64,000 bases of DNA from Sulfurovum zhangzhouensis (GTDB lineage Bacteria; Campylobacterota; Campylobacteria; Campylobacterales; Sulfurovaceae): NCBI RefSeq assembly GCF_030347965.1, contig NZ_JAQIBD010000001.1, positions 62,001 to 126,000 of the forward strand. The letters run 5' to 3'. Below the pieces are notes generated by a model. The model saw nothing but the letters and a program-made list of their open reading frames with translations, was not told the origin of the DNA and searched no databases. Of this stretch, positions 24,986 to 34,503 are shown piece by piece. The position numbers and the translations under genes are program-made. The number at the start of each line of letters is the position of its first letter. Positions within the stretch are counted from its first letter, which is position 1.

Positions 24986-26068
24986 GTGTTAGTACATATT
25001 TGCTGTTCGGTTGACAGCCATTATTTCCTTCAAAAACTCCGTGAAGACTATCCAAATGAAAAGCTGACCGGATTCTTTTACGATCCAAACATCCATCCAT
25101 ACAGCGAATACCGTCTTAGACTGCTCGATGTAAAGCGTAGCTGCAAGATGCTCGGTATTGACCTGATAGAAGGAGAGTATGATACGGAAGGCTGGCTAAA
25201 AGCGGTCAGAGGACTTGAAAAAGAACCTGAGAAAGGTGCAAGATGTTCAGTCTGCTTTGATAACCGTTTTGAAGTAACTGCAAAACAAGCAGTAAGTATG
25301 CTGGAAGAGAACTTTACTTCTACTTTGCTTACCAGTCCCAAGAAGTCTCTTGTACAGCTCAAACGTGCCGGTGATGCCCTGGCAAACAAGTTTGGACTTA
25401 AGTTTCATGCGCCAGATTATAGAAAAGCTTCAGGGACACAGGAACAAAACCAGATGGCAAAAGAAGATGCACTCTACCGCCAAGACTATTGCGGATGTAT
25501 CTTCGGACTTACAATGCAGCGTGAGCAGCAAGATAAACTTGCAGATGAACTCTTTACCCCTATTTCAAACCAGATTCAACCGGAATCTATCGATGCCAGA
25601 CTTGAAATGTATGAAAAACGTCTAGACCTTGAAGAGCAAGGGAAAAAATATCAAATTATCAAAGAACGTTTTTTGAATTGGCGATTGCTCTCAGGCCTTT
25701 TAAGGGTGCGTAAAGAGGTCGTTCCTGCACATTTCTTGCCGTATTCAACACTCAAAGGTACCTATACAAGAGGTAAAATGGAATACAGTGTAAAAGAAGT
25801 ACACCATATGAACCGTGATGAGGTCCGTTTTATTACTCTTGATTACTATAACAGCTTGGCAGGCACAGCATATAAGAATATCACTGAACTCATCTTCAAT
25901 CCGCCTTCTTTTGATGCGGAGATGGATATACGTGCCAAGATCGTACATTCCCATTTTGATATGGGAGCGATTCTTGTAGTTGAAGAGATACCGGACAAAA
26001 AGCTGGAGATCATCTGTGAATCCAAAACTTACAGTGATGTTAAGGAGTCATTAATAGTGCTTGACTAA
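24986..26068 (+). CDS. queH: Epoxyqueuosine reductase QueH
   Basis: A 360-residue protein with a GTG start set by AAGGAGA five bases upstream. The QueH (DUF208) cysteines are in place: HICC (Cys6-Cys7), RCSVC (Cys87, Cys90) and DYCGC (Cys169, Cys171), which bind a 4Fe-4S cluster and an iron. PNIHPYSEYRLR is also typical. It reduces epoxyqueuosine to queuosine in tRNA, the non-cobalamin alternative to QueG. About 150 residues follow the core domain, longer than the minimal 200-250-residue QueH; such an extension seems normal for Campylobacterota. Confidence 0.9.
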   Translation: MLVHICCSVDSHYFLQKLREDYPNEKLTGFFYDPNIHPYSEYRLRLLDVKRSCKMLGIDLIEGEYDTEGWLKAVRGLEKEPEKGARCSVCFDNRFEVTAKQAVSMLEENFTSTLLTSPKKSLVQLKRAGDALANKFGLKFHAPDYRKASGTQEQNQMAKEDALYRQDYCGCIFGLTMQREQQDKLADELFTPISNQIQPESIDARLEMYEKRLDLEEQGKKYQIIKERFLNWRLLSGLLRVRKEVVPAHFLPYSTLKGTYTRGKMEYSVKEVHHMNRDEVRFITLDYYNSLAGTAYKNITELIFNPPSFDAEMDIRAKIVHSHFDMGAILVVEEIPDKKLEIICESKTYSDVKESLIVLD

Positions 26069-26116
26069 AACCTTTTATTTGCATAAAATAAAATATGTCA
26101 TTAAAAGGAGAAGATG

Positions 26117-26869
26117 ATGAAAAAAGTCAAACAGTTATCAGTTCTTGTTTCCAGTGCGTTATTGGTCAGTAATGTCGCTTATGCAGACTTTGGTGATGCC
26201 GTAGTCGGTGGTGTAGTTGGTGGTGCTGTCGGTTCAGTTATCACTAATGAAGTCTATAATAAAAATAAACAACAATCTACCCAACCCCAGCAAAGAAAAT
26301 CTTCTGCTCCAAGTCAGAAGTATTATGCCCCTCAAATGACCGATGAAAAAAGGATTCAAAGATCACTTTCCAGCCTAGGATTTTATAGAGGGCGTATTGA
26401 TGGTCAGGTCAATTCCTATGAAACCCGTGCAGCAATCAAAGAGATGAATATGGCCTATGAGATCAGCAACAATGCTTCACTTAAACCTGAAGCAAAAGAT
26501 ACACTTATTTTTCTTGGTACACTTTTTGAGTTTGACAGATATCTGAATGCTCAAAGCAGTGATAGAGATACACAAAATAGAAAGATTCAGGCAGCATTGA
26601 AGCTTCATGGTTACTATCATGGTACCATTGACGGTGCTTTAGGTAGCGGAAGTAGAAATGCTATCAGTCAATACAAAGCAGATAACGGCATGGGTTATGG
26701 CGGTTCACTTGACTTTGAACAAGAATATCAGCTTATCAATAGTGCCAAAGAAAAAAATGATAAAAATATTGAAGAGTCAATTGCTTCCCTTAAAGCACTG
26801 GGAAGACCTGCGTTACAACAAAACAAAGTGATTGATGTACAACAGTCCTCACAACTTTCTACACACTAA
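26117..26869 (+). CDS. Exported peptidoglycan-binding-like protein with two repeats
   Basis: A 250-residue protein with a signal peptide ending near AYA. A glycine-zipper segment follows (VVGGVVGGAVGSVITNEV). Two PG_binding_1-like repeats come next: KRIQRSLSSLGFYRGRIDG and RKIQAALKLHGYYHGTIDG. Each has the family's LGxYxGxxDG turn. It probably sits in the periplasm or outer membrane bound to the cell wall. Two ATGs are adjacent at 26114 and 26117; AAGGAG is six bases before the second, which is therefore preferred. A terminator hairpin follows. Confidence 0.8.
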   Translation: MKKVKQLSVLVSSALLVSNVAYADFGDAVVGGVVGGAVGSVITNEVYNKNKQQSTQPQQRKSSAPSQKYYAPQMTDEKRIQRSLSSLGFYRGRIDGQVNSYETRAAIKEMNMAYEISNNASLKPEAKDTLIFLGTLFEFDRYLNAQSSDRDTQNRKIQAALKLHGYYHGTIDGALGSGSRNAISQYKADNGMGYGGSLDFEQEYQLINSAKEKNDKNIEESIASLKALGRPALQQNKVIDVQQSSQLSTH

Positions 26870-26884
26870 TCCATATTTTATAAA

Positions 26885-26905
26885 GGCCGGTATTTCCGGT
26901 CTTTT
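26885..26905. terminator. Bidirectional terminator after the peptidoglycan-binding gene
   Basis: GGCCGG (26885-26890) pairs with CCGGTC (26896-26901, one G-U) and is followed by TTTT on the plus strand. It lies between convergent stops at 26869 and 26906 and has an A-run on the other side, so it can serve both genes. Confidence 0.7.
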
Positions 26906-27913
26906 CTACTGACCAAAAAATATCTCAAGTGAAACAAGTATCAGATAGTTTGCTTCAAAGTCATACAGTTTTTCCCACTCTACTCTTGGTTCCACTTCAT
27001 AGTAAAGCCATTTTCTATAGATATTTTGTTTATAAATTCCATACAAACTATACTTGGTGATCTCGTTTTCTGGTTTTGTCTGCCCTTCAGTTGAAACACC
27101 TATTTGATATCCCTTATTGAATTTGGTTGTTTTATTGTAGGAAATAGTTGAGTAGTATCCCATTCCTTCAACCTCTTGTTTGGTATTTCTTCCCAGATGT
27201 ATCCTGAACATCGCATTATCATCGGTGAACCTGTCAAAATATAAGTTGGTTTCCTCTTCAAAATGATACTTATTCGAGTATTTAAAGGACTGGCTAACCC
27301 TATTTCTCCATTTTCCTACGTTATAAGGAACCCACACATGGGTCAAGAGATAAGGGTTGTCAAATCCATGTATTCCCACAGAGACAAAAGAATGGATATA
27401 GTTTTTTGCAGGCAACGTATACCTTAGCCCGATACTTCCTTCTGTACCGTCTCTATAATCATTCATGCCTATTGTCTCTTCGTTATCACTTTCGATGTAG
27501 AGATTCAGTCTATTTTTCGTCTTAGGTAATGCTAAAGAAACTTTGAATGAAGTTGAAGGTGTAAATTTTTTGGCTTTATAGTCATACTTTAGCGTATTTC
27601 TCCATAAAGCATACGTTTTGGTATAGGCCTCATCAAAGATTTCATCTTTAAAAAAAGAGGAGAACCAGTCATTGATCGCAGGTTCTGTTTCATCTTCAGT
27701 AGTATCATCTTTTTTATAAAGTGTAGTTGCATTGGTTTCAATCAAGTAATCATATGTAGAAAGCTTTTCATCGAGATGATGAGAAAAAATGTGAAGTTTT
27801 TTGGTCAAAAAACGGTGATAAGTATCTGTCCATGTTTCTTCTTCTACAGTAGCATTCTGCTCTGCCCATGTAACGCTACTAAGCATAAAGAGTATAAAAA
27901 TAATACGTACCAT
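26906..27913 (-). CDS. Uncharacterised exported protein, probable outer-membrane beta-barrel
   Basis: A 335-residue protein with a signal peptide (about 1-17, ending TWA). After a helical, acidic region (20-105) the rest is a series of alternating-polarity strands rich in Tyr, Trp and Gly (RLNLYIESD, GSIGLRYTLPAKNYIHSFVSVGI, YEVEPRVEWEKL, YLILVSLEIFFG). This suggests a small outer-membrane barrel. The usual terminal aromatic residue is displaced (ends FFGQ). No family is recognised. It is divergent from the Bat operon, with 57 bp between starts. Confidence 0.65.
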   Translation of the reverse strand: MVRIIFILFMLSSVTWAEQNATVEEETWTDTYHRFLTKKLHIFSHHLDEKLSTYDYLIETNATTLYKKDDTTEDETEPAINDWFSSFFKDEIFDEAYTKTYALWRNTLKYDYKAKKFTPSTSFKVSLALPKTKNRLNLYIESDNEETIGMNDYRDGTEGSIGLRYTLPAKNYIHSFVSVGIHGFDNPYLLTHVWVPYNVGKWRNRVSQSFKYSNKYHFEEETNLYFDRFTDDNAMFRIHLGRNTKQEVEGMGYYSTISYNKTTKFNKGYQIGVSTEGQTKPENEITKYSLYGIYKQNIYRKWLYYEVEPRVEWEKLYDFEANYLILVSLEIFFGQ

Positions 27914-27957
27914 TTCTCATTTTACAAGAAATTATATTAAAACATAACACTTTATGC

Positions 27958-27973
27958 TACAATCCACCCTATG
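27958..27973 (+). promoter_or_regulatory. Promoter giving a possible leaderless batA mRNA
   Basis: TACAAT at 27958-27963 is followed by seven bases and the ATG at 27971. There is no Shine-Dalgarno sequence, so the operon's first gene may be read from a leaderless transcript. Confidence 0.45.
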
Positions 27974-28903
27974 AACTTTTCATTTGGTGCACCATGGTTT
28001 TTACTGTTATTATTGTTGATCCCGTGTTTTATATGGTGTAAAGTACATACAAAGCACTTTTATTTTACAAAAATAGCATGGGTACGTACTCAAATTCCCC
28101 TCTTCTCTCTGCTGCTTTGGCTAAAAATCACTATATTTGCTTTAATGGTTGTGGCTTTGGCTGAACCATATATCTATGATCCAACTTCCAACAGTACCAA
28201 ACGGGGACGTGATCTAGCACTTGTACTTGATGCAAGCGGTTCCATGGCACAAAGCGGGTTTCATACCAAAAACCGTTTTAAAAACCGCTATGAAGTCAGT
28301 ATCGATCTTGCAAAAGACTTCGTAAAAAAACGTCTGGATGATAACATTGCTGTAGTGGTCTTCGGTACCTTTGCCTATACAGCTTCACCGTTAACATATG
28401 ACCTGAGCGGAGTATCATATCTGCTGGATATGACCAATGTAGGAGTAGCGGGTGAAAGTACTGCGATTGGTGATGCACTCATGCAGGCAATGCATACTTT
28501 GAGCTTTGGAGATGCTGAAAACAAGGTCATTGTTTTACTTACAGACGGCCAACACAATGCAGGCAGTACCTCACCGCGTCAGGCAGTTGAAAAAGCTAAG
28601 AAAACAGGTATTAAGATCTATACCATCGGTATCGGACAAAAAAATGAATATGATGCAGTATTGCTGGAAACTGTATCCAAGGAGACAGGTGCAAAAAGCT
28701 ACTCAGCCATAGATGCAGACGAATTGGCCAAGGTTTATGAACAGATAGAAAGCCTTGAACCTAGTCCTATACGTTCGGAAAACTATCTTGATCGAAACTC
28801 CTTGGCATTTTATCCTTTGATATTTGCAACACTCTTGCTCCTTGGATGGGTACTGTCCAAACATGGGATTTTTACTCCTTGGACATCTAGGGAGGCAATA
28901 TGA
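27971..28903 (+). CDS. batA: BatA-type VWA-domain membrane protein
   Basis: A 310-residue protein with two N-terminal membrane helices (about 8-23 and 47-65), a VWA domain (about 82-265) and a C-terminal helix (about 278-295). The metal-ion-dependent adhesion site is complete: DASGS (87-91), the Thr in GVAGESTAIGDAL and the Asp in LLTDGQHNAGS. Bat proteins are linked to aerotolerance and envelope stress in Bacteroides and spirochaetes and interact with a MoxR ATPase. It is the first gene of five with overlapping ends; the next starts 4 bp before its stop. Confidence 0.88.
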   Translation: MNFSFGAPWFLLLLLLIPCFIWCKVHTKHFYFTKIAWVRTQIPLFSLLLWLKITIFALMVVALAEPYIYDPTSNSTKRGRDLALVLDASGSMAQSGFHTKNRFKNRYEVSIDLAKDFVKKRLDDNIAVVVFGTFAYTASPLTYDLSGVSYLLDMTNVGVAGESTAIGDALMQAMHTLSFGDAENKVIVLLTDGQHNAGSTSPRQAVEKAKKTGIKIYTIGIGQKNEYDAVLLETVSKETGAKSYSAIDADELAKVYEQIESLEPSPIRSENYLDRNSLAFYPLIFATLLLLGWVLSKHGIFTPWTSREAI

Positions 28904-30444
28904 GTATCCTCTATCCTTATTTGCTTTGGTTATTGATCCCAATTGGCGTACTATTTTATTATCGTTCCAAACAGATAACAGATACGATACATTTGATAAT
29001 TCTCACTCTTCTTGTAATAGCGCTTAGTAGGCCCGCACTAGACAAAGGTCCTCAAGAGCGAAAGGTTGACGCGAAAGAGATCATTATCGCTCTGGATGTC
29101 TCTTATTCTATGCGCGCAAACGACATTGAACCTAACCGTTACGAGTTTGCTGTACAGACCATAGAATCATTGTTAAAGAAAAATCTCAGTGACAACATCA
29201 CTCTTATTGCATTTACGACCAACCCTCTCCTACTTTCACCGCCGACTACTGATCATCAGTTAATTTCACTGGCACTAAAAAGTTTGAGACTGGAAAATAT
29301 CCTCACACACGGAACCTCACTTGAAAAACTTTTAACTAAGGTTTCTGATCTTCCTATCAATGATAAGAATCTCATACTCATTACTGACGGTGGAGATGAA
29401 AAAGATGAACTTATATTAAATAGTATTATTGAGGATAACGCTATCCATCCAATTATCCTAGCTATGGGTACAACATCTGGTTCAACGATCTCAAAGCCTG
29501 ATGGAAGTTTTCTCAAAGACGATGAAGGAAACCTTGTAGTCTCACGGATCAATCCGTTGCTTGAAGTACTTTCTTCACAAAATAGCGGTACTTACATGAC
29601 ACCTAAGAGTTCTCCTGAAGCTACAGCTAATGAGCTACAAGATGCTCTTGATACATTAAATACAGAAGAACAGCAAATAAGTAAGATGAGTCATTCTTAC
29701 CTTGAACTCTATCCTATTCCCCTATTTTTAGCTCTTATTCTTTTTTTACTCGTACATACACGAGGGGTCAAGTACCTTCTTGTCTTGAGTTCATTGTTAG
29801 GTTCTCAGGCTCAGGCATCAATCTTTGACGTGATTACACTTGACAATGCGTATCATTCCTATACACAAGAGGATTATAATCGTTCCAAAGAGATGCTTAG
29901 CCACCTGTCAACAAAAACACTTCAAAGCCAAGTAGCACTAGCAAACAGCTATTATAAACTTGGAGAGTACAAACAAGCGATCAAGATCTATACAAGTATT
30001 CGTTCTACCTCTCTTCATGTAAAACAGATGCTCTTTTACAATATCGCTAATGCCTATACCAAACTTGAGTCATATGATAAAGCCAGAAAATATTATACTC
30101 AGGCATTACAGCTTGGAGAGGATGATGATGCCAGTGCCAATTTGGCCTTGATCGCCCTGCTTCAAGAGAAAAAAGCATCTCTTGGTATTGCCCATCCACA
30201 ATCACAAAACAACTCCAGTTCCAAATCTGAAGATCAAGAGCAAGAGCAAGATGATGGAAAAGAAACACGTAGCGAAGACCAACCGAGCTCAGGTTCAGGG
30301 AGTGGCGGTAGTGAACAGAAGCGTAAGAACAAAGAGAAGATGAAATTGATTGAGGATCAACAAAGCAAACAAGAACAACCAATCAGTTCAAAAATTTATG
30401 AAATGATCAACAAGGGATATATCCATGAAAAACAGCCTTGGTAA
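28900..30444 (+). CDS. BatB-BatC-type fusion: VWA domain plus TPR region
   Basis: A 514-residue protein. N-terminal helices (about 5-20 and 28-44) precede a VWA domain (about 60-255) with DVSYS (66-70) and ITDGGDEKDE; a membrane helix follows at about 270-287. The second half is periplasmic and has tetratricopeptide repeats (about 320-425: LANSYYKLGEYKQAIKIY, YNIANAYTKLESYDKARKYY), then a highly charged Gln/Glu/Ser-rich tail. In many bacteria these parts are separate batB and batC genes. It overlaps batA by 4 bp and the following gene by 20 bp. Confidence 0.88.
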   Translation: MSILYPYLLWLLIPIGVLFYYRSKQITDTIHLIILTLLVIALSRPALDKGPQERKVDAKEIIIALDVSYSMRANDIEPNRYEFAVQTIESLLKKNLSDNITLIAFTTNPLLLSPPTTDHQLISLALKSLRLENILTHGTSLEKLLTKVSDLPINDKNLILITDGGDEKDELILNSIIEDNAIHPIILAMGTTSGSTISKPDGSFLKDDEGNLVVSRINPLLEVLSSQNSGTYMTPKSSPEATANELQDALDTLNTEEQQISKMSHSYLELYPIPLFLALILFLLVHTRGVKYLLVLSSLLGSQAQASIFDVITLDNAYHSYTQEDYNRSKEMLSHLSTKTLQSQVALANSYYKLGEYKQAIKIYTSIRSTSLHVKQMLFYNIANAYTKLESYDKARKYYTQALQLGEDDDASANLALIALLQEKKASLGIAHPQSQNNSSSKSEDQEQEQDDGKETRSEDQPSSGSGSGGSEQKRKNKEKMKLIEDQQSKQEQPISSKIYEMINKGYIHEKQPW

Positions 30445-31561
30445 AAGCGTAATAACTTTTATTATATTTTCTAGTATTAGCCTATTATATGGAGAAGGCT
30501 TTACATCTAAAGCATTATTAAACAAAGAAAGTGCCTATATTAAAGAACCTGTATTACTTACCTTTGATATCAAGCAGACTGACTACTCAAAAGTAATGTT
30601 CTTTGAATTCACTCTTACTGAAAACGAAGCATATGAATTTTATCGTTTAGATGCAAAAGTGGAGGATAGATACCAAAATGCACAGATACACTATACCTAT
30701 CTTCTCTATCCGCTTAAAAGCGGTGTGATAGACATAGGTTTTGAACTGGTCAAAAAAGTGACAACAAAAGAAGATGTCGCATACAGCTTTTCAGGGGATA
30801 GAGATAATGTTAAAAGAATGACCACGACGGATAGCATTATCAAGCTGGAGCCTTTGAAGCTGACGGTCAAGCCGATTCCGGAAGGTACACTGCTTGTAGG
30901 CGACTTTACATTGACACACCAAGTCAAAACGCATGAAGCCAGTGCACATGAACCCATTCCGTTTTCTGTAGAGATCAAGGGTACAGGTTATCCTCCGATA
31001 CTTAATAATATCTTTCTTTCAACAGATGACTACATCCTCTTTAAAGAAGAGCCTCAAGTCAATACGATACGTAGTGCAAAACATACCTATAATACTGTTG
31101 TCTATCCGATGGCGATGAGTTCAGCAAAAAGTTTTACGTTTAATGAAGTGAAAATCAAATCATTTAACCCAAAGACACAAAAAAGTTATATGCTTACAAT
31201 ACCTGCTCAAGCCTTTAATATCAAACCTGTTGCACAATCTTCACTGATAGACAAAGTTGACTCTCCAGCACCGATCAAAGTCACAGACTGGTCATGGATA
31301 GGTACATTTTTAGGTTACATTGTCGTCTTTATCTCAGGTTTTTTCACAGCGAAGAGTGTACAATGGCATAAAAAAGAGAAGATCAAGAACGATCCGTTTA
31401 TCGAACAGATAAACCAAACAAGCGATCCTAAAACACTACTAAGACTGTTGATAGCAGAGGATAGCAAAAAGTTTGCACCGGCAATAGAAAAGATTGAAGC
31501 ACATATCTACCAAAATAAACCGCTTGATCTCAAAGCGATAAAAAAGGAACTCAATGCATAA
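30425..31561 (+). CDS. BatD-like membrane-anchored protein
   Basis: A 378-residue protein with a signal peptide (about 1-24), an extracytoplasmic region made of beta-rich domains (about 25-285) and one membrane helix (about 291-309). A short basic cytoplasmic tail follows. The first domain, with SAYIKEPVLLTFDIKQTDYSK, resembles the Ig-like start of BatD, and its position after BatB-C supports this. BatD proteins are thought to link VWA partners in the periplasm. Its start lies inside the previous gene (20-bp overlap) and its end overlaps the MoxR gene by 8 bp. Confidence 0.75.
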   Translation: MKNSLGKSVITFIIFSSISLLYGEGFTSKALLNKESAYIKEPVLLTFDIKQTDYSKVMFFEFTLTENEAYEFYRLDAKVEDRYQNAQIHYTYLLYPLKSGVIDIGFELVKKVTTKEDVAYSFSGDRDNVKRMTTTDSIIKLEPLKLTVKPIPEGTLLVGDFTLTHQVKTHEASAHEPIPFSVEIKGTGYPPILNNIFLSTDDYILFKEEPQVNTIRSAKHTYNTVVYPMAMSSAKSFTFNEVKIKSFNPKTQKSYMLTIPAQAFNIKPVAQSSLIDKVDSPAPIKVTDWSWIGTFLGYIVVFISGFFTAKSVQWHKKEKIKNDPFIEQINQTSDPKTLLRLLIAEDSKKFAPAIEKIEAHIYQNKPLDLKAIKKELNA

Positions 31562-32501
31562 AAAAATAGATGCACTCAAAAAAGAACTTTCTAAAGCTGT
31601 CATCGGTCAAGAACAGATGATAAACGGTCTGTTGATCGGACTTCTGAGTGATGGACATATCCTTGTTGAAGGGGTCCCCGGTCTTGCAAAAACAACAACG
31701 ATCAATGCGCTTTCCAAAGCCCTTGGACTTGATAGTAAACGTATACAGTTCACCCCTGACCTGCTTCCTTCAGATATCATCGGTGCACAGATCTACAATC
31801 CGCAGACCAATGACTTTGGTATCAAAAAAGGTCCGCTCTTTACTAACTTACTGCTGGCAGATGAGATCAACCGTGCCCCTTCAAAAGTACAGTCAGCTTT
31901 ACTTGAAGTAATGCAGGAGCGTCAGGTAACTATCGGTGATGAGACCTTCAAGATCGAACCTCCTTTCCTTGTCATGGCAACACAGAACCCTATCGAACAA
32001 GAAGGAGTTTACGCTCTGCCTGAAGCACAACTGGATAGATTTATGATGAAGTTGCTGGTAACACACAACAGTGAAGAAGATGAACTTACCATCATGCGTA
32101 AAGCTGCCACTAAAAGCTTTGAAAAAGTAGAATCTGTACTCAATAAAGAAGATCTTCAAACACTGAGAGAAGAAGTCAATAACGTGTACGTTGATGCAGA
32201 AGTTGAGCGTTATATCGTACAGCTGATTACCGCAACGAGAGAACCAGAGAGGTTTGGTCTTGAGAGTATCAAAGCTGATCTTATGTATGGTGCCAGTCCA
32301 AGGGCTTCTATAGACCTCTATAAAGCTGCTAAAGCCAAAGCATTCCTCAGAGGTAATGACCACGTTACCCCGGCAGATATCGGTTTTGTAGTACATGATG
32401 TACTTCGTCACCGTATAGTGCTTAGCTATGAAGCCCGAGCAAAAGGGATCAACCCTGATGAGATCATCTCAAAGATTATTCAAGAAGTGCCGATACCGTA
32501 A
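31554..32501 (+). CDS. MoxR-family AAA+ ATPase
   Basis: A 315-residue AAA+ ATPase with Walker A EGVPGLAKTT (39-48), Walker B LLADEINRAP, sensor 1 in MATQNPIEQEGVY and the MoxR-typical PEAQLDRFMMKL arginine-finger region. The C-terminal lid contains ASPRASIDLYKAAKA with sensor 2 Arg. MoxR ATPases act as chaperone-like activators of VWA proteins, here presumably BatA and BatB. The one-base overlap with the next gene (TAATG) and the 8-bp overlap with the previous one show a single transcript. Confidence 0.92.
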   Translation: MHKKIDALKKELSKAVIGQEQMINGLLIGLLSDGHILVEGVPGLAKTTTINALSKALGLDSKRIQFTPDLLPSDIIGAQIYNPQTNDFGIKKGPLFTNLLLADEINRAPSKVQSALLEVMQERQVTIGDETFKIEPPFLVMATQNPIEQEGVYALPEAQLDRFMMKLLVTHNSEEDELTIMRKAATKSFEKVESVLNKEDLQTLREEVNNVYVDAEVERYIVQLITATREPERFGLESIKADLMYGASPRASIDLYKAAKAKAFLRGNDHVTPADIGFVVHDVLRHRIVLSYEARAKGINPDEIISKIIQEVPIP

Positions 32502-33328
32502 TGTCACTAGCGCTCAAAACCCTACAACTCAAAGCCAGGTATCAAGTCTATACCCTGCTTGCAGGGAATAACCTCTCTAAAATGCATGGTGAAGGATATG
32601 ACTTCAGTGAACTGAGAGAATACCAGATCGGAGATGATGTCAGGAAGATCAATTGGACTATCACAGCAAAACTCGGCCGTCCTTATATAAAAGAACTGCA
32701 TGCCAACAGAGAACTTTCTGTGGTTGTTGCAGCGATGATGGATGGAAGCCTTTATTTCGGTGCAGACAATCTCAAACAACATGCTGTTACTGAGATCGCC
32801 ACAATTCTTGGCTACTCTGCCCACCACAACAATGATCTTTTTACCGGGTTTAATTTTTATTCAGACAAGTACACTCTGGCTCCTCCTACAAAGCAGCTAT
32901 ATCATATAGAAAACTACTCAAAAGAGCTCTATGAACAAAAGATACTACATACTGCACTGGATTATACCAAAGCGATCCAAACACTCTCTACACATATACA
33001 CAAACGCTCTCTACTTTTTATCATAGGAGATTTTTTAGAACCTGTCGACCTCTCACTGCTTGCACAAAAACATGAAGTGATCGCTATTATTGTTCGACAT
33101 AGAGAAGAAGAGAAACCTCATAAACTTGGTGACGTGATACTTGATAATCCCAAGAGTACACAAAGTCTTAACACTGACTTCAGTACAACAAGTATCCAAC
33201 ACTATCTAGCGAAACTTAAAGCACATGATGAAACCGTGCAAACACATTTCATTCACTATAATATCAGACATACGAAGATATACACCGATGAGGATCCTAT
33301 CGATAAACTGGTACGGTTATTTGTATAA
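32501..33328 (+). CDS. DUF58-domain protein of the MoxR/Bat operon
   Basis: A 275-residue soluble protein with the DUF58 signature: GEGYDFSELREYQIGDDVRKI, then NWTITAKLGRPYIKELHANRE. After it comes a VWA-like fold (VVVAAMMDGSLYFG) whose metal-site residues are not conserved. DUF58 proteins almost always accompany MoxR and are likely adaptors. The order here, VWA genes first and moxR-DUF58 last, is the reverse of the common moxR-DUF58-batA-batB arrangement. Hairpins in the following 149 bp probably end the operon. Confidence 0.88.
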   Translation: MSLALKTLQLKARYQVYTLLAGNNLSKMHGEGYDFSELREYQIGDDVRKINWTITAKLGRPYIKELHANRELSVVVAAMMDGSLYFGADNLKQHAVTEIATILGYSAHHNNDLFTGFNFYSDKYTLAPPTKQLYHIENYSKELYEQKILHTALDYTKAIQTLSTHIHKRSLLFIIGDFLEPVDLSLLAQKHEVIAIIVRHREEEKPHKLGDVILDNPKSTQSLNTDFSTTSIQHYLAKLKAHDETVQTHFIHYNIRHTKIYTDEDPIDKLVRLFV

Positions 33329-33352
33329 AACTTAACGACACTACTCTTTAAA

Positions 33353-33425
33353 ACTGATACTGGAATATCAGTAATAAACTAATTTTCAGTATTTTTAAAA
33401 GTAACTTTTTGGGGAGAGACTCCCC
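33353..33425. terminator. Hairpins between the Bat operon and the DUF4382 gene
   Basis: ACTGATA/TATCAGT (33353-33372) forms a 7-bp stem followed by TTTT when read on the minus strand. GGGGAG/CTCCCC (33411-33425) forms a second stem with a 3-nt loop. The two converging genes end at 33328 and 33478, so these are plausible but not strong terminators. Confidence 0.4.
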
Positions 33426-33477
33426 CCTCGAAAGGGAGGATAAGGAGATATTCAAAAAATTTTAATTGCTTTAATTA

Positions 33478-34350
33478 CTATGGAAGAACATCTAAAAGAT
33501 TTTCATCTGTGATATCTACAGTTGTTGTAGTATCCGCTTCAACAACTACATTATCAATAAATCCTAGTACGTTTTCAAACTCACCTGTATTTGTGTATGC
33601 AACAAGTACAAGATCATAAGTACCAGTAGTCAACCAAGGGAGTGTAAATGTTCCATCTGTAGCATCAGTGCTTAGAACAGCATTAGAGAAGTTACTACCT
33701 GTAGTATTTGATTCAGCATCATCCCAACTTCCATCAGTATATGCATAAAGGATTGCCTGAGATCCGTTTACATCTATATTCATTGTACCATTGATCTCAC
33801 CAACTTCGATATTGTCAATGATTTTAATTGTTGGTTTGAGCATGTATTTACCATTTCCAGTTGAAGCCACAGATTTTCTCACATCAAAGTCTGCAGTGAT
33901 ATTAACAACTCCACCCGCTGGGATAGTAAAACCACCGATCGCTTTATACCCTGTTTGGTCACCACTTGGAACAGTCAATTTTGCAGTTGGTGAACCATCA
34001 ACAAACTCGATATAACAGTTAGAAGTATCAAGTTTGAAACGAACATGTGCAATTTCACCTGCTGGAAGCTCTACTTCATTAAGCATTGTACTGTTTCCAT
34101 CTTGTAGTGTTAGAAGATCAATTGTTCTAGATTCATTAAAATCTACATCTTGCCAACTTTCATTACTGTCAGCATATTGATATCTAAGTCCCGTAAAAGT
34201 CACAAATACACTTTTTACATTTTCATCATCAGTAGGAGCATCAGTAAGACTCATGGAAGCTATTCCTGTAGTAGTTGATGTACTACCGCCTCCACATCCA
34301 GAGAGTAATAAGCTTAGGGTCAATCCCAAAGCGGCTATGAGTTGTTTCAT
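33478..34350 (-). CDS. DUF4382-domain lipoprotein under riboswitch control
   Basis: A 290-residue lipoprotein: lipobox LLSGC with Cys19, then a Gly/Ser/Thr linker. A DUF4382 beta-sandwich covers about 30-175 (ASMSLTDAPTDDENVKSVFVTF is the family start). A second Ig- or carboxypeptidase-regulatory-like domain (about 180-285; GTMNIDVNGSQAILYAY, GTYDLVLVAYTNTG) follows. It is probably surface- or periplasm-facing, with a role in adhesion or matrix suggested by the riboswitches but not shown. AAGGA precedes the ATG by eight bases. The leader is about 400 nt and holds two GEMM-I riboswitches and one terminator-like stem. Confidence 0.85.
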   Translation of the reverse strand: MKQLIAALGLTLSLLLSGCGGGSTSTTTGIASMSLTDAPTDDENVKSVFVTFTGLRYQYADSNESWQDVDFNESRTIDLLTLQDGNSTMLNEVELPAGEIAHVRFKLDTSNCYIEFVDGSPTAKLTVPSGDQTGYKAIGGFTIPAGGVVNITADFDVRKSVASTGNGKYMLKPTIKIIDNIEVGEINGTMNIDVNGSQAILYAYTDGSWDDAESNTTGSNFSNAVLSTDATDGTFTLPWLTTGTYDLVLVAYTNTGEFENVLGFIDNVVVEADTTTTVDITDENLLDVLP

Positions 34351-34503
34351 GCATCATTCCTTTATAACAAATATTAACTACCAAACTCATTGTATAAAAA
34401 GTAAGCCTTATTGCCCTACTTTCAAACAAGAAGTACAATAAATACTTTACGCAACAATAAAGTGAGGTCTTTTTTTGTTGTACAAACGAAGTGTAGAAAT
34501 TCA

